The notes beneath the pieces are model-generated. The model saw nothing but the letters and a program-made list of their open reading frames with translations, did not search any database and was not told where the DNA came from. From Deltaproteobacteria bacterium (GTDB lineage: Bacteria; UBA10199; JACPAL01; JAHFST01), in NCBI GenBank assembly GCA_023265625.1, contig JAHFST010000005.1, positions 123,635-187,634 on the forward strand: a stretch of 64,000 nucleotides of DNA. Direction: 5' to 3'. Of this stretch, positions 24,325 through 33,453 are shown in pieces (position 1 is the stretch's first letter; every line of letters starts with the position of its first letter). The translations under genes were made by a program, and so were the position numbers.

Positions 24325-26246
24325 GCCGCTTCCTTTTTTAACACCAGGGACACCAAGCCCCCCAGCATCACCACCACGCCTCCGATCCAAATCCAGGCGA
24401 CCGCCGGGGTCACGACCACCCGAAGGGAAAGCGCAGAGCCATCTTTTTCAAAACTAATCAAGGTCAGGTAGAGATCTTCGATCAGCGTGGAACGTACTGC
24501 AGGACTCCCAATCGGTTCCCGAGACGCGGCATAAAAATTCATTTGCGGGGCTAATTCGCCCAAAGATTGATTGTTGCGAGCAACGTCCATATGCCCCTTG
24601 ATCTCAAAGCGTTGTGGCACCTGCTCTCCGGTCATCTCTTTCAGGGTCAAGGTGTAACCCTTCACCTGAACGGATTGCCCTTGTTTGAGGGTAAATTGTC
24701 GATCTTCCTTATAGACACTCGAGAGCCCCACCGCCACGATGATAAACAACATCCCCAGGTGGGAAATAAAACCTCCATAACGCCTCGGATTGTCTTGGAG
24801 CAAACGGAGTAGAGACCGTTGCCTCCCCATCCGCACCAGTTCCAAAACCATGATAAAGAAGGCGAAGCTCGCCAACAAAACGATCACCACCACCCAGGGA
24901 TGGCGCGCACCTAAAAAGTAAGAGATCCCCGTAGTGAGCAGGGCAAGAGCGGCGGGTAATAAAGAAAACTTTTTAACCAGACGCCCACTCCCTTGCTTCC
25001 AAGGCGTGATCAGGCCAATACCCATGAGCAAGAGGATCAAGCCAACAATCGGGACCGTCATCTGATTGAAATAAGGCTGGCCCACCGATATCCGACTACC
25101 TTTCACGGCCTCCGCAATCAAGGGGTAGAGGGTCCCCAGCAAGACCACAAAACAGAAGCTCACAAATAAGAGATTGTTGAACAGGAAGAGGACCTCAAGA
25201 CTGAAAAAATGCTCGATCCGTTCCGCATCACGAAACCGCCCTCCCTTCCAAAGCAAGAGGGCCAACGACGCCGCCAAAATAATCCCGATAAAAACCAAAA
25301 AATAAGGGCCGATGTGAGATTCGGTGAAGGAATGGACGCTATCCAGGATGCCACTGCGAGTCAGAAAGGTCCCCAAGAGGGTGAGCAGAAAGGTGACGAT
25401 CGCCAGGATCACATTCCACATGGAAAATAGGCGGCGCCTTTCTTGGACAATCAAGGAGTGGACCAGGGCCGTGGCGGAAAGCCAGGGCATGAAGCTCGCG
25501 TTTTCCACCGGATCCCACGCCCAATAGCCTCCCCACCCAAGGACGGCGTAAGACCACCACCCTCCCAAGATAATCGCTATGGAGAGAAACGACCACGCAA
25601 ATAAGATCCAATGTTTTGCCCGCACTAAAAAATCGAGCGGGTCGCTGGCCTCCAATAACGCCGCGACCGCAAAGGCAAACGGTACGGTGAAGCCGATGTA
25701 ACCAATATAGAGGCAGGGTGGGTGCACGGCCATCAACCAATGATTTTGCAACAAGGGATTCGGCCCCGGACCATTGGCAGGGACCGGAAAAACCGCTTGA
25801 AACGGACTGGCCGGCAACGCCAGGAGGATAAAGAAAAAGAGTTGGACAAAGAGCAGGGTAAACCCCACCCAAGGCATGAGGGAGGCGCGGTCTGCTCGAT
25901 ACACGTAAGTACAGACGGCGGCATAGGCCGACAGGAGCCAGCCCCAAAACAAGATCGAGCCTTCCAGGGAGCTCCATAAAGAAATGGCGCTGATCCAGCG
26001 CGGCGTTTCCCGGCTCCCGACATGCGCCACATAACTGACCGCAAAATCATTGGTGAGCAGGGCGTAGATCATGGCATAGTTGGCAATCGTCATCAGGATG
26101 AAGTTGCCATAGAGGCTGGCCCGACCAAAGGCCGCCGCCCCCTCGGATTGGATCTGGCGCGCCACGTAGAAAAAGATCATCCCAAAAAGAGAGAGGGCGA
26201 TCGCCAAACCGATACAACTGTTGCCAAGATAAATAATCGGACTCAA
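24321..26246 (-). CDS. ccmF: heme lyase CcmF
   Basis: 641 aa, about 15 membrane helices. The tryptophan-rich WWD region GGWWSYAVLGWGGYWAWDP with PVENASFMPWL (residues 229-256) is the heme-handling site; HPPCLYIGYIGF is also conserved. Joins heme from holo-CcmE to apocytochrome c in the periplasm. Overlaps ccmE and ccmG by 4 bp on each side. Confidence 0.97.
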   Translation of the reverse strand: MSPIIYLGNSCIGLAIALSLFGMIFFYVARQIQSEGAAAFGRASLYGNFILMTIANYAMIYALLTNDFAVSYVAHVGSRETPRWISAISLWSSLEGSILFWGWLLSAYAAVCTYVYRADRASLMPWVGFTLLFVQLFFFILLALPASPFQAVFPVPANGPGPNPLLQNHWLMAVHPPCLYIGYIGFTVPFAFAVAALLEASDPLDFLVRAKHWILFAWSFLSIAIILGGWWSYAVLGWGGYWAWDPVENASFMPWLSATALVHSLIVQERRRLFSMWNVILAIVTFLLTLLGTFLTRSGILDSVHSFTESHIGPYFLVFIGIILAASLALLLWKGGRFRDAERIEHFFSLEVLFLFNNLLFVSFCFVVLLGTLYPLIAEAVKGSRISVGQPYFNQMTVPIVGLILLLMGIGLITPWKQGSGRLVKKFSLLPAALALLTTGISYFLGARHPWVVVIVLLASFAFFIMVLELVRMGRQRSLLRLLQDNPRRYGGFISHLGMLFIIVAVGLSSVYKEDRQFTLKQGQSVQVKGYTLTLKEMTGEQVPQRFEIKGHMDVARNNQSLGELAPQMNFYAASREPIGSPAVRSTLIEDLYLTLISFEKDGSALSLRVVVTPAVAWIWIGGVVVMLGGLVSLVLKKEAA

Positions 26247-26698
26247 GGTTGGGTACCACTCTGTAATTCGCGATAAATCTCCTGCGGCATCTCGCCCTCT
26301 TGGGGCGGACGATACTCATTGCCATGCTTGACCATCAAACGTTCGGCATTGAACCGACCGTCCGCTTGCAAGGATCCCTCGACCACCACGCCGATGTCGT
26401 CGTGAAACATCTGCGGCGGGGTATTGGTCGTAACGACGGGGACAATATGCGTCTCATCCTTGATCTGAAACGTCAGGATGTTGTCCTGGTATTGGATCGT
26501 TCCCGGAACTACCACGCCTCCCAAACGCACCGGATTGCCAACCGCCGGCTTCCCCTTGGCCAACAACTCGGTCGGGGTCACAAAATAAACCAGATTTTGC
26601 TCCAAACCGCCCCACAAGACATAGGCCAGCGCCGCCGCCATCAAGGCAATGGCCACCACGAGAAACTTCTTCCTTCTGAATGTGGCTACAATATTCAT
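26243..26698 (-). CDS. ccmE: heme chaperone CcmE
   Basis: 151 aa. N-terminal membrane anchor (residues 11-30) and an OB-fold domain. The heme-binding motif is KHGNEYRPP: His125 would bind heme covalently and Tyr129 is the axial ligand. This is the HxxxY form of CcmE. Shuttles heme from CcmABCD to CcmF. Confidence 0.97.
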   Translation of the reverse strand: MNIVATFRRKKFLVVAIALMAAALAYVLWGGLEQNLVYFVTPTELLAKGKPAVGNPVRLGGVVVPGTIQYQDNILTFQIKDETHIVPVVTTNTPPQMFHDDIGVVVEGSLQADGRFNAERLMVKHGNEYRPPQEGEMPQEIYRELQSGTQP

Positions 26699-26814
26699 CG
26701 TTTTCTATCCTGAATTCCACGCCAGCGAACCCAAACAGAAACCGCCAACCCCCCCACCACAATCCAAGTGAGGGAATAAGCCGCAATCACGTAACCCCAT
26801 CCTCCCTCAATCAT
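26695..26814 (-). CDS. ccmD: heme exporter protein CcmD, 39 aa
   Basis: A 39-codon frame read directly from the sequence: it begins MIEGGWGYVIAAYSLTWIVV, continues with a single membrane helix and ends WRGIQDRKR. The Gly-Tyr before the helix and basic tail after it match CcmD. It overlaps the ccmC stop and the ccmE start by 4 bp each, so the whole series is translationally coupled. CcmD helps release holo-CcmE from CcmABC. Confidence 0.9.
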   Translation of the reverse strand: MIEGGWGYVIAAYSLTWIVVGGLAVSVWVRWRGIQDRKR

Positions 26815-27491
26815 TTTTCACCCCCCGAGGCGACGAGTGGAGGCGGCAAAGACTCTGCCCCATCCCGCTCCGCCAAGGCGCGCGCCAAACGAAGTCGGTG
26901 GTACAAAATGACGCTCAAAACCCCCAGCAACGCAAAGGCGTTGAGTCGCAGGGCAATGACCATCGCAGGATCCATGGTCGTCGGGCTCGATTGCACCTGA
27001 TGCAGGGACCGCCACCATTTGACGGAAAGATACACAATCGGGACATTCAGAAAAATCAACAGGCCAATGCACGCAGCTACCTTCGCCCTCCGCTCCGGGT
27101 CTTCCAAGAGCTGGCGCAGCATCAAATACCCGCCGTACATGATGAATAGCAGGGCCGTGGTAGTGAGACGCGGATCCCAGGTCCACCAAACTCCCCAGGT
27201 CGGCTTGCCCCAGAGCGAGCCCAAGGCCAAGGCCAGGCCATTGGTGACCACACCAATCTCAGCCGTCGCCAAGGCCAAGTGATCCCAACGCGGTTGACGG
27301 CGGATCAGATAAAGCAAGGAACCGATAAAACTAAAAAAGAAGAAGAGCATGGTCATCCAGGCCGCCGGGACATGGACGAAGAGGATGCGATACACGTCAC
27401 CCATCATCCGGTCACTCGGCGCTACGACAAGACCGTAGTATTGTGCGTACATCAAAAAACCGATTGAACCCACAATACAAATTTTTTTCAT
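26811..27491 (-). CDS. ccmC: heme transporter subunit CcmC
   Basis: 226 aa from the ATG at 27491, six membrane helices. WWD motif WGVWWTWDPRLTT (residues 99-111) with flanking histidines His40 (LFVHVPAAW) and the one in WRSLHQVQSS. Loads heme onto CcmE. A TTG start at 27515 overlapping ccmB is an alternative. Confidence 0.95.
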   Translation of the reverse strand: MKKICIVGSIGFLMYAQYYGLVVAPSDRMMGDVYRILFVHVPAAWMTMLFFFFSFIGSLLYLIRRQPRWDHLALATAEIGVVTNGLALALGSLWGKPTWGVWWTWDPRLTTTALLFIMYGGYLMLRQLLEDPERRAKVAACIGLLIFLNVPIVYLSVKWWRSLHQVQSSPTTMDPAMVIALRLNAFALLGVLSVILYHRLRLARALAERDGAESLPPPLVASGGEK

Positions 27492-27501
27492 GGATGGATG
27501 A

Positions 27502-28176
27502 CTATGCCCCGTCAAATAGGATCTCTGCCAGCAGTAGAGACCCTAAAAAGAACACCGTGTCAAACACAAATAAGAGTCTGATCCAGGCCATTTGCTGGCC
27601 AAAAAGATCATGGGCCAAGGCGAGCTCGGTCACCTTTACCGATGCCAGGAGAACGGGCACCAGCATGGGAAAGAGGAGCAACGGGAGAAGCATCTGACGC
27701 TCGTGAAAGGTGGCCGTCACCCCGGCATAAAGAGTCCCTAAGGTCGTGACGCCAAAACTTCCCAAAAGCAGGACCCCAAGCAATGAGGGAGTCAAGGCCA
27801 GATCAAAGAGGATGGCCATCAGCGGGAGCAATAAGAGTTGCAGCAGCGACACAAAGGAGAGATTGGTCAGCAATTTACCGACATAGAGGGCCTTGGGATC
27901 GATCCCCGCCATCAGGAGCCCCTCCCATTGTTCATCTTCCGTCTCGGAACGAAACGAATGATCCAGCGAGAGGAGCGAAGCAAACAACACGGCCAGCCAA
28001 AAGAGCCCGGGCGCCATCTTGCGCATCACATCGGGATCCACGCTCAGGGCGAAGCTGAATAGCAGCATCATCAAGACACCGAAGAGTAGGACCGCAAAGA
28101 AGTGGCGCAGTTCGCGAATCTCCAGCAGCACATCCTTGCGAAAAATGGCCCAGGCCTGCCGGATGAAATCATTCAC
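27502..28176 (-). CDS. ccmB: heme exporter permease CcmB
   Basis: 224 aa, six membrane helices. Family segments: FAVLLFGVLMMLLFSFAL, FRSETEDEQWEGLLMAG and the DPKALYVGK loop. Membrane part of the CcmAB ABC transporter that drives release of holo-CcmE. Start overlaps ccmA stop by 4 bp. Confidence 0.95.
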   Translation of the reverse strand: MNDFIRQAWAIFRKDVLLEIRELRHFFAVLLFGVLMMLLFSFALSVDPDVMRKMAPGLFWLAVLFASLLSLDHSFRSETEDEQWEGLLMAGIDPKALYVGKLLTNLSFVSLLQLLLLPLMAILFDLALTPSLLGVLLLGSFGVTTLGTLYAGVTATFHERQMLLPLLLFPMLVPVLLASVKVTELALAHDLFGQQMAWIRLLFVFDTVFFLGSLLLAEILFDGA

Positions 28177-28868
28177 GGCTTCACCTCGGCGAGTGCCGCT
28201 GTCATGCTGGGTGGGCCATCATAACCTATTCTGCCTTGTTCTAGCACTAGCAGCCTATCCACATGGGTCAGCACTTGCTCATGGTCGTGACTGGCGAGCA
28301 AGATTGTCTTACCTTCCTGACGCCAGTTGGTGAGTAACTCGCCCAAAATTTTACGCCCCGCCACATCCAACGCAGGATGGGGTTCATCCAACAAGATCAG
28401 ATCGGCCGATTCCTTGCCCAACAGGAGCTTGGCCAGGACCACCCGTTTCTTCATGCCTTCGGAAAGCGCCGCCACCTTACGGTGACGCGCCTCGTACATG
28501 CCCAACCGCTGGAGCGAAAGCTCGCAATCCGAGGCCCCTTCCCCCCGAATGGCCGCGGTCAATTGCAGATTTTCCAATACCGTCAAACCGGTGTAGAGTT
28601 GTTTGGCATGGCCTAAGATACGCAGACTCTTGCGCATCTCCCGCAACTCCTGCCCCCCCAAGATTTTGCAAGACCCGCAGGTGGGGACCAATAAGGTGGC
28701 CAAGATTTTTAACAGGGTTGATTTCCCCGAACCATTGCGCCCAAAGAGGGCCACCACCTCTCCCGCATGGACGGTTAAGTCGAGGTGGGACAAGACCCAA
28801 TGAGAACCAAACCGTTTTCCCAGCCCGCGAAGTTCAATGACAATAGGATTTTTTCCAGGAAGGGACAT
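28173..28868 (-). CDS. ccmA: cytochrome c biogenesis ATP-binding protein CcmA
   Basis: 231 aa from the ATG at 28868. Walker A GRNGSGKST, signature LSEGMKKRVVLAKLL (LSEGM in place of LSGGQ, a usual CcmA variation), Walker B LILLDEPHPALD and switch LASHDHEQ. First gene of the nine-gene ccmABCDEFGHI operon on the minus strand. No strong promoter was picked out in the 32 bp before it, so transcription may begin at or above the DUF309 gene. Confidence 0.93.
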   Translation of the reverse strand: MSLPGKNPIVIELRGLGKRFGSHWVLSHLDLTVHAGEVVALFGRNGSGKSTLLKILATLLVPTCGSCKILGGQELREMRKSLRILGHAKQLYTGLTVLENLQLTAAIRGEGASDCELSLQRLGMYEARHRKVAALSEGMKKRVVLAKLLLGKESADLILLDEPHPALDVAGRKILGELLTNWRQEGKTILLASHDHEQVLTHVDRLLVLEQGRIGYDGPPSMTAALAEVKP

Positions 28869-28900
28869 GGAACGGGTGTTTAGCAACTATCCATCACCTG

Positions 28901-29428
28901 TCAATTTGAAAGCATCAAACGAAAGGGCTGGGGCTGTTCATCGCGGGCCATCCCAGCTAAGAATTGCACTAGATGGATTCCCATAAAACGTCCTTCGTGG
29001 TTACACACCCCTGCACCAATGACCATCTGAATCCGGCGCGAGGCCTCCTGGCTCAGATGCCACGCCGCTTGGGGCTGACCCAGATGGGCCTTGAGCAAAG
29101 CGGCCGCATGTTGAATCAGCCCTTGCAACAACTGCCCCTCTGCGTCGACTTTCTTGGTAAGATGCCAGAGCGACTCCCAGGCCTCATGCGATTCCCACAA
29201 ATACCCTTGATGGTAGAGGTCAATCCCAAAGAGATAGGTCTCATTCTCCCTCCAGCGATCGGTGGGGAGATGGGTCAAGACGGGCTTTTCCTTCCCATAG
29301 GAGTGTCCCTGCGGATCAATCTCCGGATGCGGCGACCTCCCCGGGACAAACCGGTACGGCGGCAGCGGTCGTTGCGGACAAAGCCTGGGGGCCTCAAGCC
29401 AGATCGGGGCGGGTTCTTGGTTCATCAT
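28901..29428 (-). CDS. DUF309 domain protein
   Basis: 175 aa. The DUF309 signature is LYHQGYLWESHEAWESLWH, followed by LLQGLIQHAAALLKAH. Predicted all-helical; function unknown. The first 60 residues are a proline-rich extension not usual in the family. An ATG pair at 29428 and 29425 leaves the exact start open. It is 32 bp upstream of ccmA and may be in the same transcript. Confidence 0.85.
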   Translation of the reverse strand: MMNQEPAPIWLEAPRLCPQRPLPPYRFVPGRSPHPEIDPQGHSYGKEKPVLTHLPTDRWRENETYLFGIDLYHQGYLWESHEAWESLWHLTKKVDAEGQLLQGLIQHAAALLKAHLGQPQAAWHLSQEASRRIQMVIGAGVCNHEGRFMGIHLVQFLAGMARDEQPQPFRLMLSN

Positions 29429-29437
29429 TCAATCCCA

Positions 29438-29818
29438 TCATGTCACAACATTTTGATAATTTTTTAAAATACACCCATCATGCGTGCCAAAGGGGATGCC
29501 CCTTGCCTGACTATGCGCCACTAGCAACCGATCAAAAGGGTCGCGGGTCCAGGTCATATCGAGGGCTGCCATGCAAACCGCTTCCAAAGAAATCGGGTCG
29601 ATATAAAAGTTAGGATCTTTCCTGAGCTGCAACAGCAAAGTTGGTAGTTCCAAATCAATACGATCCGATTCAATCAGGAATTTTATCTCCAAAAGAGAGA
29701 CGGGAGAAACGGTCCAAACGGGATAATCAGCAATCCACGGGATGTCTTTCAGTCGTTTTGATTTGCTCAAAACCCACAACAAGACATGGGTATCGATGAG
29801 AATCGAAGAAATCTTCAC
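29438..29818 (-). CDS. VapC-like PIN domain toxin
   Basis: 126 aa. PIN acidic residues: LIDTHVLLW, the Glu in LLEIKFL, DPFDRLLVAHSQ and FGTHDG. Start overlaps the antitoxin stop by 4 bp. Belongs to the PIN branch that pairs with Phd-type antitoxins. Confidence 0.92.
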   Translation of the reverse strand: MKISSILIDTHVLLWVLSKSKRLKDIPWIADYPVWTVSPVSLLEIKFLIESDRIDLELPTLLLQLRKDPNFYIDPISLEAVCMAALDMTWTRDPFDRLLVAHSQARGIPFGTHDGCILKNYQNVVT

Positions 29819-30072
29819 GAGGTCTTCTTAGAATCAAGTAATTCCAGCCCATTGTCCGGATCCCACCGCCACCCCCACTGCTCGGCTTGGTCGACGGAAC
29901 TGCGAAAGTAGCTGCGGTAATCCAACAACTTCTGTCTTTTCTTCCTACGACGCGGCACCAACTGCACGGGCACCCCTTTCCGCTCAATCAACACCGTCTC
30001 CCCCCGCAAGGCCCGATCCAAGATATCAAAAAAACCCCGCCTGGCCTCCGTGGCTGTGAGAATTGTCTTCAT
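29815..30072 (-). CDS. Phd/YefM-type antitoxin
   Basis: 85 aa from the ATG at 30070-30072. MKTILTATEARRGFFDILDR and GETVLIERKGVPVQLVP fit the Phd/YefM fold; the C-terminal tail (WGWRWDPDNGLELLDS) is the toxin-binding part. A second ATG five codons upstream lies inside the operator palindrome and would leave no leader at all, so the inner ATG is preferred. Confidence 0.88.
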   Translation of the reverse strand: MKTILTATEARRGFFDILDRALRGETVLIERKGVPVQLVPRRRKKRQKLLDYRSYFRSSVDQAEQWGWRWDPDNGLELLDSKKTS

Positions 30073-30106
30073 ATGTACAGTGTACATGTATTGGTAGAGC
30101 TGTCAA
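30073..30106 (-). promoter_or_regulatory. promoter overlapped by a 15-bp palindromic operator
   Basis: On the minus strand: -35 TTGACA (plus 30101-30106), 16-bp spacer, -10 TACACT (plus 30079-30084). The perfect palindrome ATGTACA-G-TGTACAT covers 30073-30087 and so overlaps the -10 box. The start codon follows the -10 by only about 6 bp, so the transcript would be leaderless or nearly so. Confidence 0.6.
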
Positions 30107-30112
30107 TTCAAA

Positions 30113-31300
30113 TTAAGATTTCTTTATGATGACAGGGAACCCCCAATTGAAGGTCCCAAAAGTGTCCGCAGTCGAGACGTGGCTGGGAACAGGGAGCTGC
30201 CTAGCAACATCAAACCAAGTGACCGAATAAGGCTTTATTCCAAGGTTCTCAATATCACTACGTCTCAACGGGGTCTCAGAGAAGGTGAACTCAGAGATAC
30301 CAGGAAAATACACCAGATGCTCCAAAATAGCCGCAAAACAAATCGGGTCTTCCATCAGGAAGAAGGCACTCCCGGCCGATCTCAACCATTGGCATGCCAG
30401 GGCCACACGATCTTTTATGGGCGAGAGCTGATCCTCATGATCCAGATCACCATTCGGGTAGAGATTCATCACCAAATCCGCCTGGCCTTCACCGATGACC
30501 TCCAGCATTTGTCCATTGGTTACTCCGTGAAGGTGTTGACTGAGAGCATCCAAAAACTTCTGTTTTTGTTGATAGGAGCCTGTTTTCATAACATTTTTTG
30601 GAAATGTTTTCTGAATGCCCGCGGTAAGCCCCCACTGAACGATGCTATCAAACGGTATTAAATGCACGTTTGCGGCTGTTTGGGGAAGCGATGGAGCAAC
30701 TACATCGGTGCCAAATACATGAAAAGCCGCATTGGCACCTAGTTGCTGCAAACATTCGGAAAATTCGCCAAGTTCAAGCAAGGCTTCATAAGTGGCCATT
30801 CTCTCGGTCCCAATAAAACGATGATTGGGATATTTTTTGGAAAGCGTCAGTAAGTTGTTTCCGTTGCCGGTTCCGTGATCAACCACCAACCTTCCGTCTC
30901 CCTCTAACAATCTTGCAAGTTCCGCCTTCATCGCTTCGGAGCGGATCCTATTGGCACGTCGTCCTTTCCCCGGCAATTCCAGAGCAGCGGGTGGCCTCTG
31001 CAAATCTTCCTTCGGAAATCTTTCCAATTCAAGATGGGACATCAAACTTGGCCTGGAAAAACAGGTTTCTAGAAAACCTTCATCTGTTGCCAATGTGGCG
31101 CAAAGTTGCTGACCGCGTTGTTTAATATTGCCCTGATTTAACCCTTGTAAAAATTGAGAGCCGCGCAACCATGCCACCACATTGGCGATTCTTGGGAACT
31201 GGGCAGCAAACCGCTCTGGACCTGCAGCAGCCACATCTCGCAGCTTATTCTGCATAGCTGTAATCAAGAAATCTTGAGCATTACCTACCTTGAAGAGCAT
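30113..31300 (-). CDS. SAM-dependent methyltransferase-like protein
   Basis: 395 aa with AAGGAA before the ATG. The segment VVDHGTGNGNNLLTLSKKYP followed by HRFIGTE matches motif I and II of class I methyltransferases and is closest in style to TrmB (tRNA m7G46). The N-terminal 110 residues and the C-terminal part are not recognised, and the TrmB catalytic motif is not evident. A non-canonical methyltransferase or a pseudo-enzyme are both possible. It sits in an accessory cluster between a toxin module and a nucleotidyltransferase. Confidence 0.7.
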   Translation of the reverse strand: MLFKVGNAQDFLITAMQNKLRDVAAAGPERFAAQFPRIANVVAWLRGSQFLQGLNQGNIKQRGQQLCATLATDEGFLETCFSRPSLMSHLELERFPKEDLQRPPAALELPGKGRRANRIRSEAMKAELARLLEGDGRLVVDHGTGNGNNLLTLSKKYPNHRFIGTERMATYEALLELGEFSECLQQLGANAAFHVFGTDVVAPSLPQTAANVHLIPFDSIVQWGLTAGIQKTFPKNVMKTGSYQQKQKFLDALSQHLHGVTNGQMLEVIGEGQADLVMNLYPNGDLDHEDQLSPIKDRVALACQWLRSAGSAFFLMEDPICFAAILEHLVYFPGISEFTFSETPLRRSDIENLGIKPYSVTWFDVARQLPVPSHVSTADTFGTFNWGFPVIIKKS

Positions 31301-31363
31301 AGTTATTTCCTTAGAAACGATTAGAATTATCTAGAATTATCGGCGAGAAGTGGACTAAAGTTG

Positions 31364-31858
31364 CTACTTTTTCTTGATCGCTTGGAGTCTCTTCAAATTC
31401 TCGATGTCCAATTTATCATGCGGACGATTGGTCAATTTCGATCGTATCAAATCCTCGGCGGAAACGTAAGGGACCGAAATGCCGTCAATGGTTCGTTGGA
31501 TCCGTCGGGCATAGCCCTCTTCAAAGGTCAATTTGCCGGCCCGGAGCAACAAGTCCACGCGTGGCATGTCCCCAATGATCGTAAAAGGCTTCAAAATAAC
31601 CTCTTCCGCATCAAGTTCCCGACTGATGCCCCATGTCAAATTTTCCAATGCCTTGAGAATTTTCCTGGTGTTGTCCAGATCTTTAGGAATCAGCACGTCG
31701 ATGTCTTTGGTCGCCCGAACAAGTCCGTGAAGATTCGCGGCTATACCACCAACCAACACATAGCGGGCCCCGCTTTCCGACAAGGCCTTCAAACCTGTCA
31801 CCACATGCGGAACTTCACCAATACCATGGATTTTTTTGTTTTCTTTTCCAGGCTTCAT
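31364..31858 (-). CDS. nucleotidyltransferase (DUF6036/AbiEii-like)
   Basis: 164 aa. RYVLVGGIAANLHGLVRATK followed by DIDVLI is the nucleotidyltransferase GG-x-D-x-D pattern. The later Asp is in MPRVDLLL. This branch is common in toxin-antitoxin and abortive-infection modules. It overlaps a small upstream gene by 44 bp, suggesting coupling. The partner and target are unknown. Confidence 0.85.
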   Translation of the reverse strand: MKPGKENKKIHGIGEVPHVVTGLKALSESGARYVLVGGIAANLHGLVRATKDIDVLIPKDLDNTRKILKALENLTWGISRELDAEEVILKPFTIIGDMPRVDLLLRAGKLTFEEGYARRIQRTIDGISVPYVSAEDLIRSKLTNRPHDKLDIENLKRLQAIKKK

Positions 31859-32030
31859 AGTCGCGTATCGAATTGAAGGATTTAACGAATGGTTTTAATT
31901 TATGAGGTGTCAGCCAGCAATACTGCTGATAGAGTTCATCCAATGTTTTCAGCCGTTTTTTAAGGGAATAAAAAGCACCTTCCAGCGCGTTATTCTTTTC
32001 TTGAAAAGGCAAATTTTTCCTGTCAGCCAT
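31815..32030 (-). CDS. small protein upstream of nucleotidyltransferase
   Basis: 71 aa, basic and aromatic-rich (LYQQYCWLTPHKLKPFVKSF, ending KNPWYW). No recognised domain. It overlaps the nucleotidyltransferase start by 44 bp in another frame, which fits an antitoxin-toxin style pair, but it might also be a fortuitous frame. Confidence 0.6.
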   Translation of the reverse strand: MADRKNLPFQEKNNALEGAFYSLKKRLKTLDELYQQYCWLTPHKLKPFVKSFNSIRDYEAWKRKQKNPWYW

Positions 32031-32066
32031 GGTTCATACTAATCAATCCCCCCCAAAGTTGCTAGT

Positions 32067-33134
32067 TTAAAGTGGAGATCCCAAGTCTCGGCGAAACAAC
32101 CCATAGTCACCTATCAGGACTTCTTGACCCTTGCCAAACCAGCGATCTATTCGTTCGGTAAAATGCGTCATCAAGGTTTCAGCCTGGGAGGGAACAATCC
32201 TCAACAGGGCATGCACCAAATCCATCAAGGGTGGGGTACCCTCATCAAGATCGCCGAGTTGCTCAATTATTTTGTGGCATCTGACGAGCAACGTTTCATC
32301 CGTAACGCACTGACAAATGGACAATCCCAGGTGAGAGGCCACCTGTTGCTTCCAATGGGGGTAAAATGCCTCCGCGCAAAGCTTATGGTAAAGATCGTGG
32401 CTGGCATCATCCAAAGGATCTTTGTCCGCCGCATGCGAGCCATCGGGAACCAATAAAACACTGACAATATGCCCGCCCCAAAGATGGGCCCAAAAAATCT
32501 CCTCAGGACGAGCCTTGCCCGGATAAATGATTGTTCGTAGATGGCTGTTCGGGAAACCATGCCGTGCCAACAGGTCAGACAGAGACAAGCTGGCAATCCT
32601 TACGATGGTCTCGCCGGATTCATTGTTGCCATAAACGTACAGACCGCACTCCTGAAACAGGGTATGCATGGCCAAAAAGCGCATCTCAAAAGATTCCATC
32701 AAGCGCACCGCACCGGCCTGATAGGTCACCTCCAGCACCGTTTGGCCTAAAGGGGAAAGCTCCGCCGCTTCCCGGCTTATTTGTGATAGATCGCAAGGGT
32801 GCCCCAAAAGACGCCGGGCCGAAGGAAACTCGACACTACCAGGGACCGGTTGAAAAAGACAGCCAACACCGCGCGGCTCCAGCCGAATGAGTTGATCCCC
32901 CAGCCCCAAGACCCTTGGCAGCGTTGCGGAGAAGAACGCCTGATCGGCCAATGTGTCGCCGTCATGTGTTACCAGACCCGCCTCGCGCAAGCTGACGGAC
33001 AAATCACTCAGAGCCGATGTCTCTCGAAGGCCACGTACATAGTCGGCATAGTGATGGCTTGTCCCCGCTAAGAGAGAGTCAACGGACTGCGGTCCCTGCG
33101 GGAGAACCCAATTTTTGAAAATGGTGGTTGGCAT
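32067..33134 (-). CDS. hypothetical protein, 355 aa
   Basis: No family recognised. The frame is open back to 33461, but that part lies antisense to the VapB gene; the ATG at 33134 is the sensible start. Mixed alpha/beta composition with several Cys (LGLSICQC, LYHKLCAEAFY). It is not membrane-bound and has no signal peptide. Divergent from the VapB/VapC module, whose -35 box starts 40 bp away. Confidence 0.6.
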   Translation of the reverse strand: MPTTIFKNWVLPQGPQSVDSLLAGTSHHYADYVRGLRETSALSDLSVSLREAGLVTHDGDTLADQAFFSATLPRVLGLGDQLIRLEPRGVGCLFQPVPGSVEFPSARRLLGHPCDLSQISREAAELSPLGQTVLEVTYQAGAVRLMESFEMRFLAMHTLFQECGLYVYGNNESGETIVRIASLSLSDLLARHGFPNSHLRTIIYPGKARPEEIFWAHLWGGHIVSVLLVPDGSHAADKDPLDDASHDLYHKLCAEAFYPHWKQQVASHLGLSICQCVTDETLLVRCHKIIEQLGDLDEGTPPLMDLVHALLRIVPSQAETLMTHFTERIDRWFGKGQEVLIGDYGLFRRDLGSPL

Positions 33135-33173
33135 AAAGTGCTGTTTATTTCGCCAACTTTCGCAATAAGTTGC

Positions 33174-33219
33174 TTGACATATTATAGGTAAATACCTACA
33201 ATAAATCCTAGGTTGGAGG
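33174..33219 (+). promoter_or_regulatory. promoter, operator and RBS of the RHH/VapC module
   Basis: TTGACA at 33174-33179, 17-bp spacer, TACAAT at 33197-33202. The inverted repeat TAGGTA-AA-TACCTA at 33185-33198 sits in the spacer and touches the -10 box, as expected for ribbon-helix-helix autoregulation. A GGAGG ribosome binding site lies at 33215-33219. Confidence 0.75.
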
Positions 33220-33225
33220 CCCCTG

Positions 33226-33453
33226 ATGGAGTCCGTCAAACAAGCCAATTTTTTAATCCCCGAAGATGTCCTCTCTGAGCTGCGGGCCATGGTGCCTCGT
33301 GGGGAGCAAAGTGTGGTCGTGAGCGATGCCCTGCGTCGTGAGCTCAAGAGGAGAAGGCTACAAATGGCCTTGCAAGACAGTTTTGGCGCGTGGGGGGCTC
33401 GCAAAGATTTGGGCACCACCAAAAATTTCATTAGAAAAATGCGCCACGAATGA
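33226..33453 (+). CDS. ribbon-helix-helix antitoxin (VapB-like)
   Basis: 75 aa. QANFLIPEDVLSELRAMVPR followed by SVVVSDALRRELKRRR is a ribbon-helix-helix DNA-binding domain; the rest is the toxin-binding tail. Starts 7 bp after GGAGG. Overlaps the PIN toxin start by 4 bp. Expected to bind the TAGGTA inverted repeat in its own promoter. Confidence 0.88.
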   Translation: MESVKQANFLIPEDVLSELRAMVPRGEQSVVVSDALRRELKRRRLQMALQDSFGAWGARKDLGTTKNFIRKMRHE

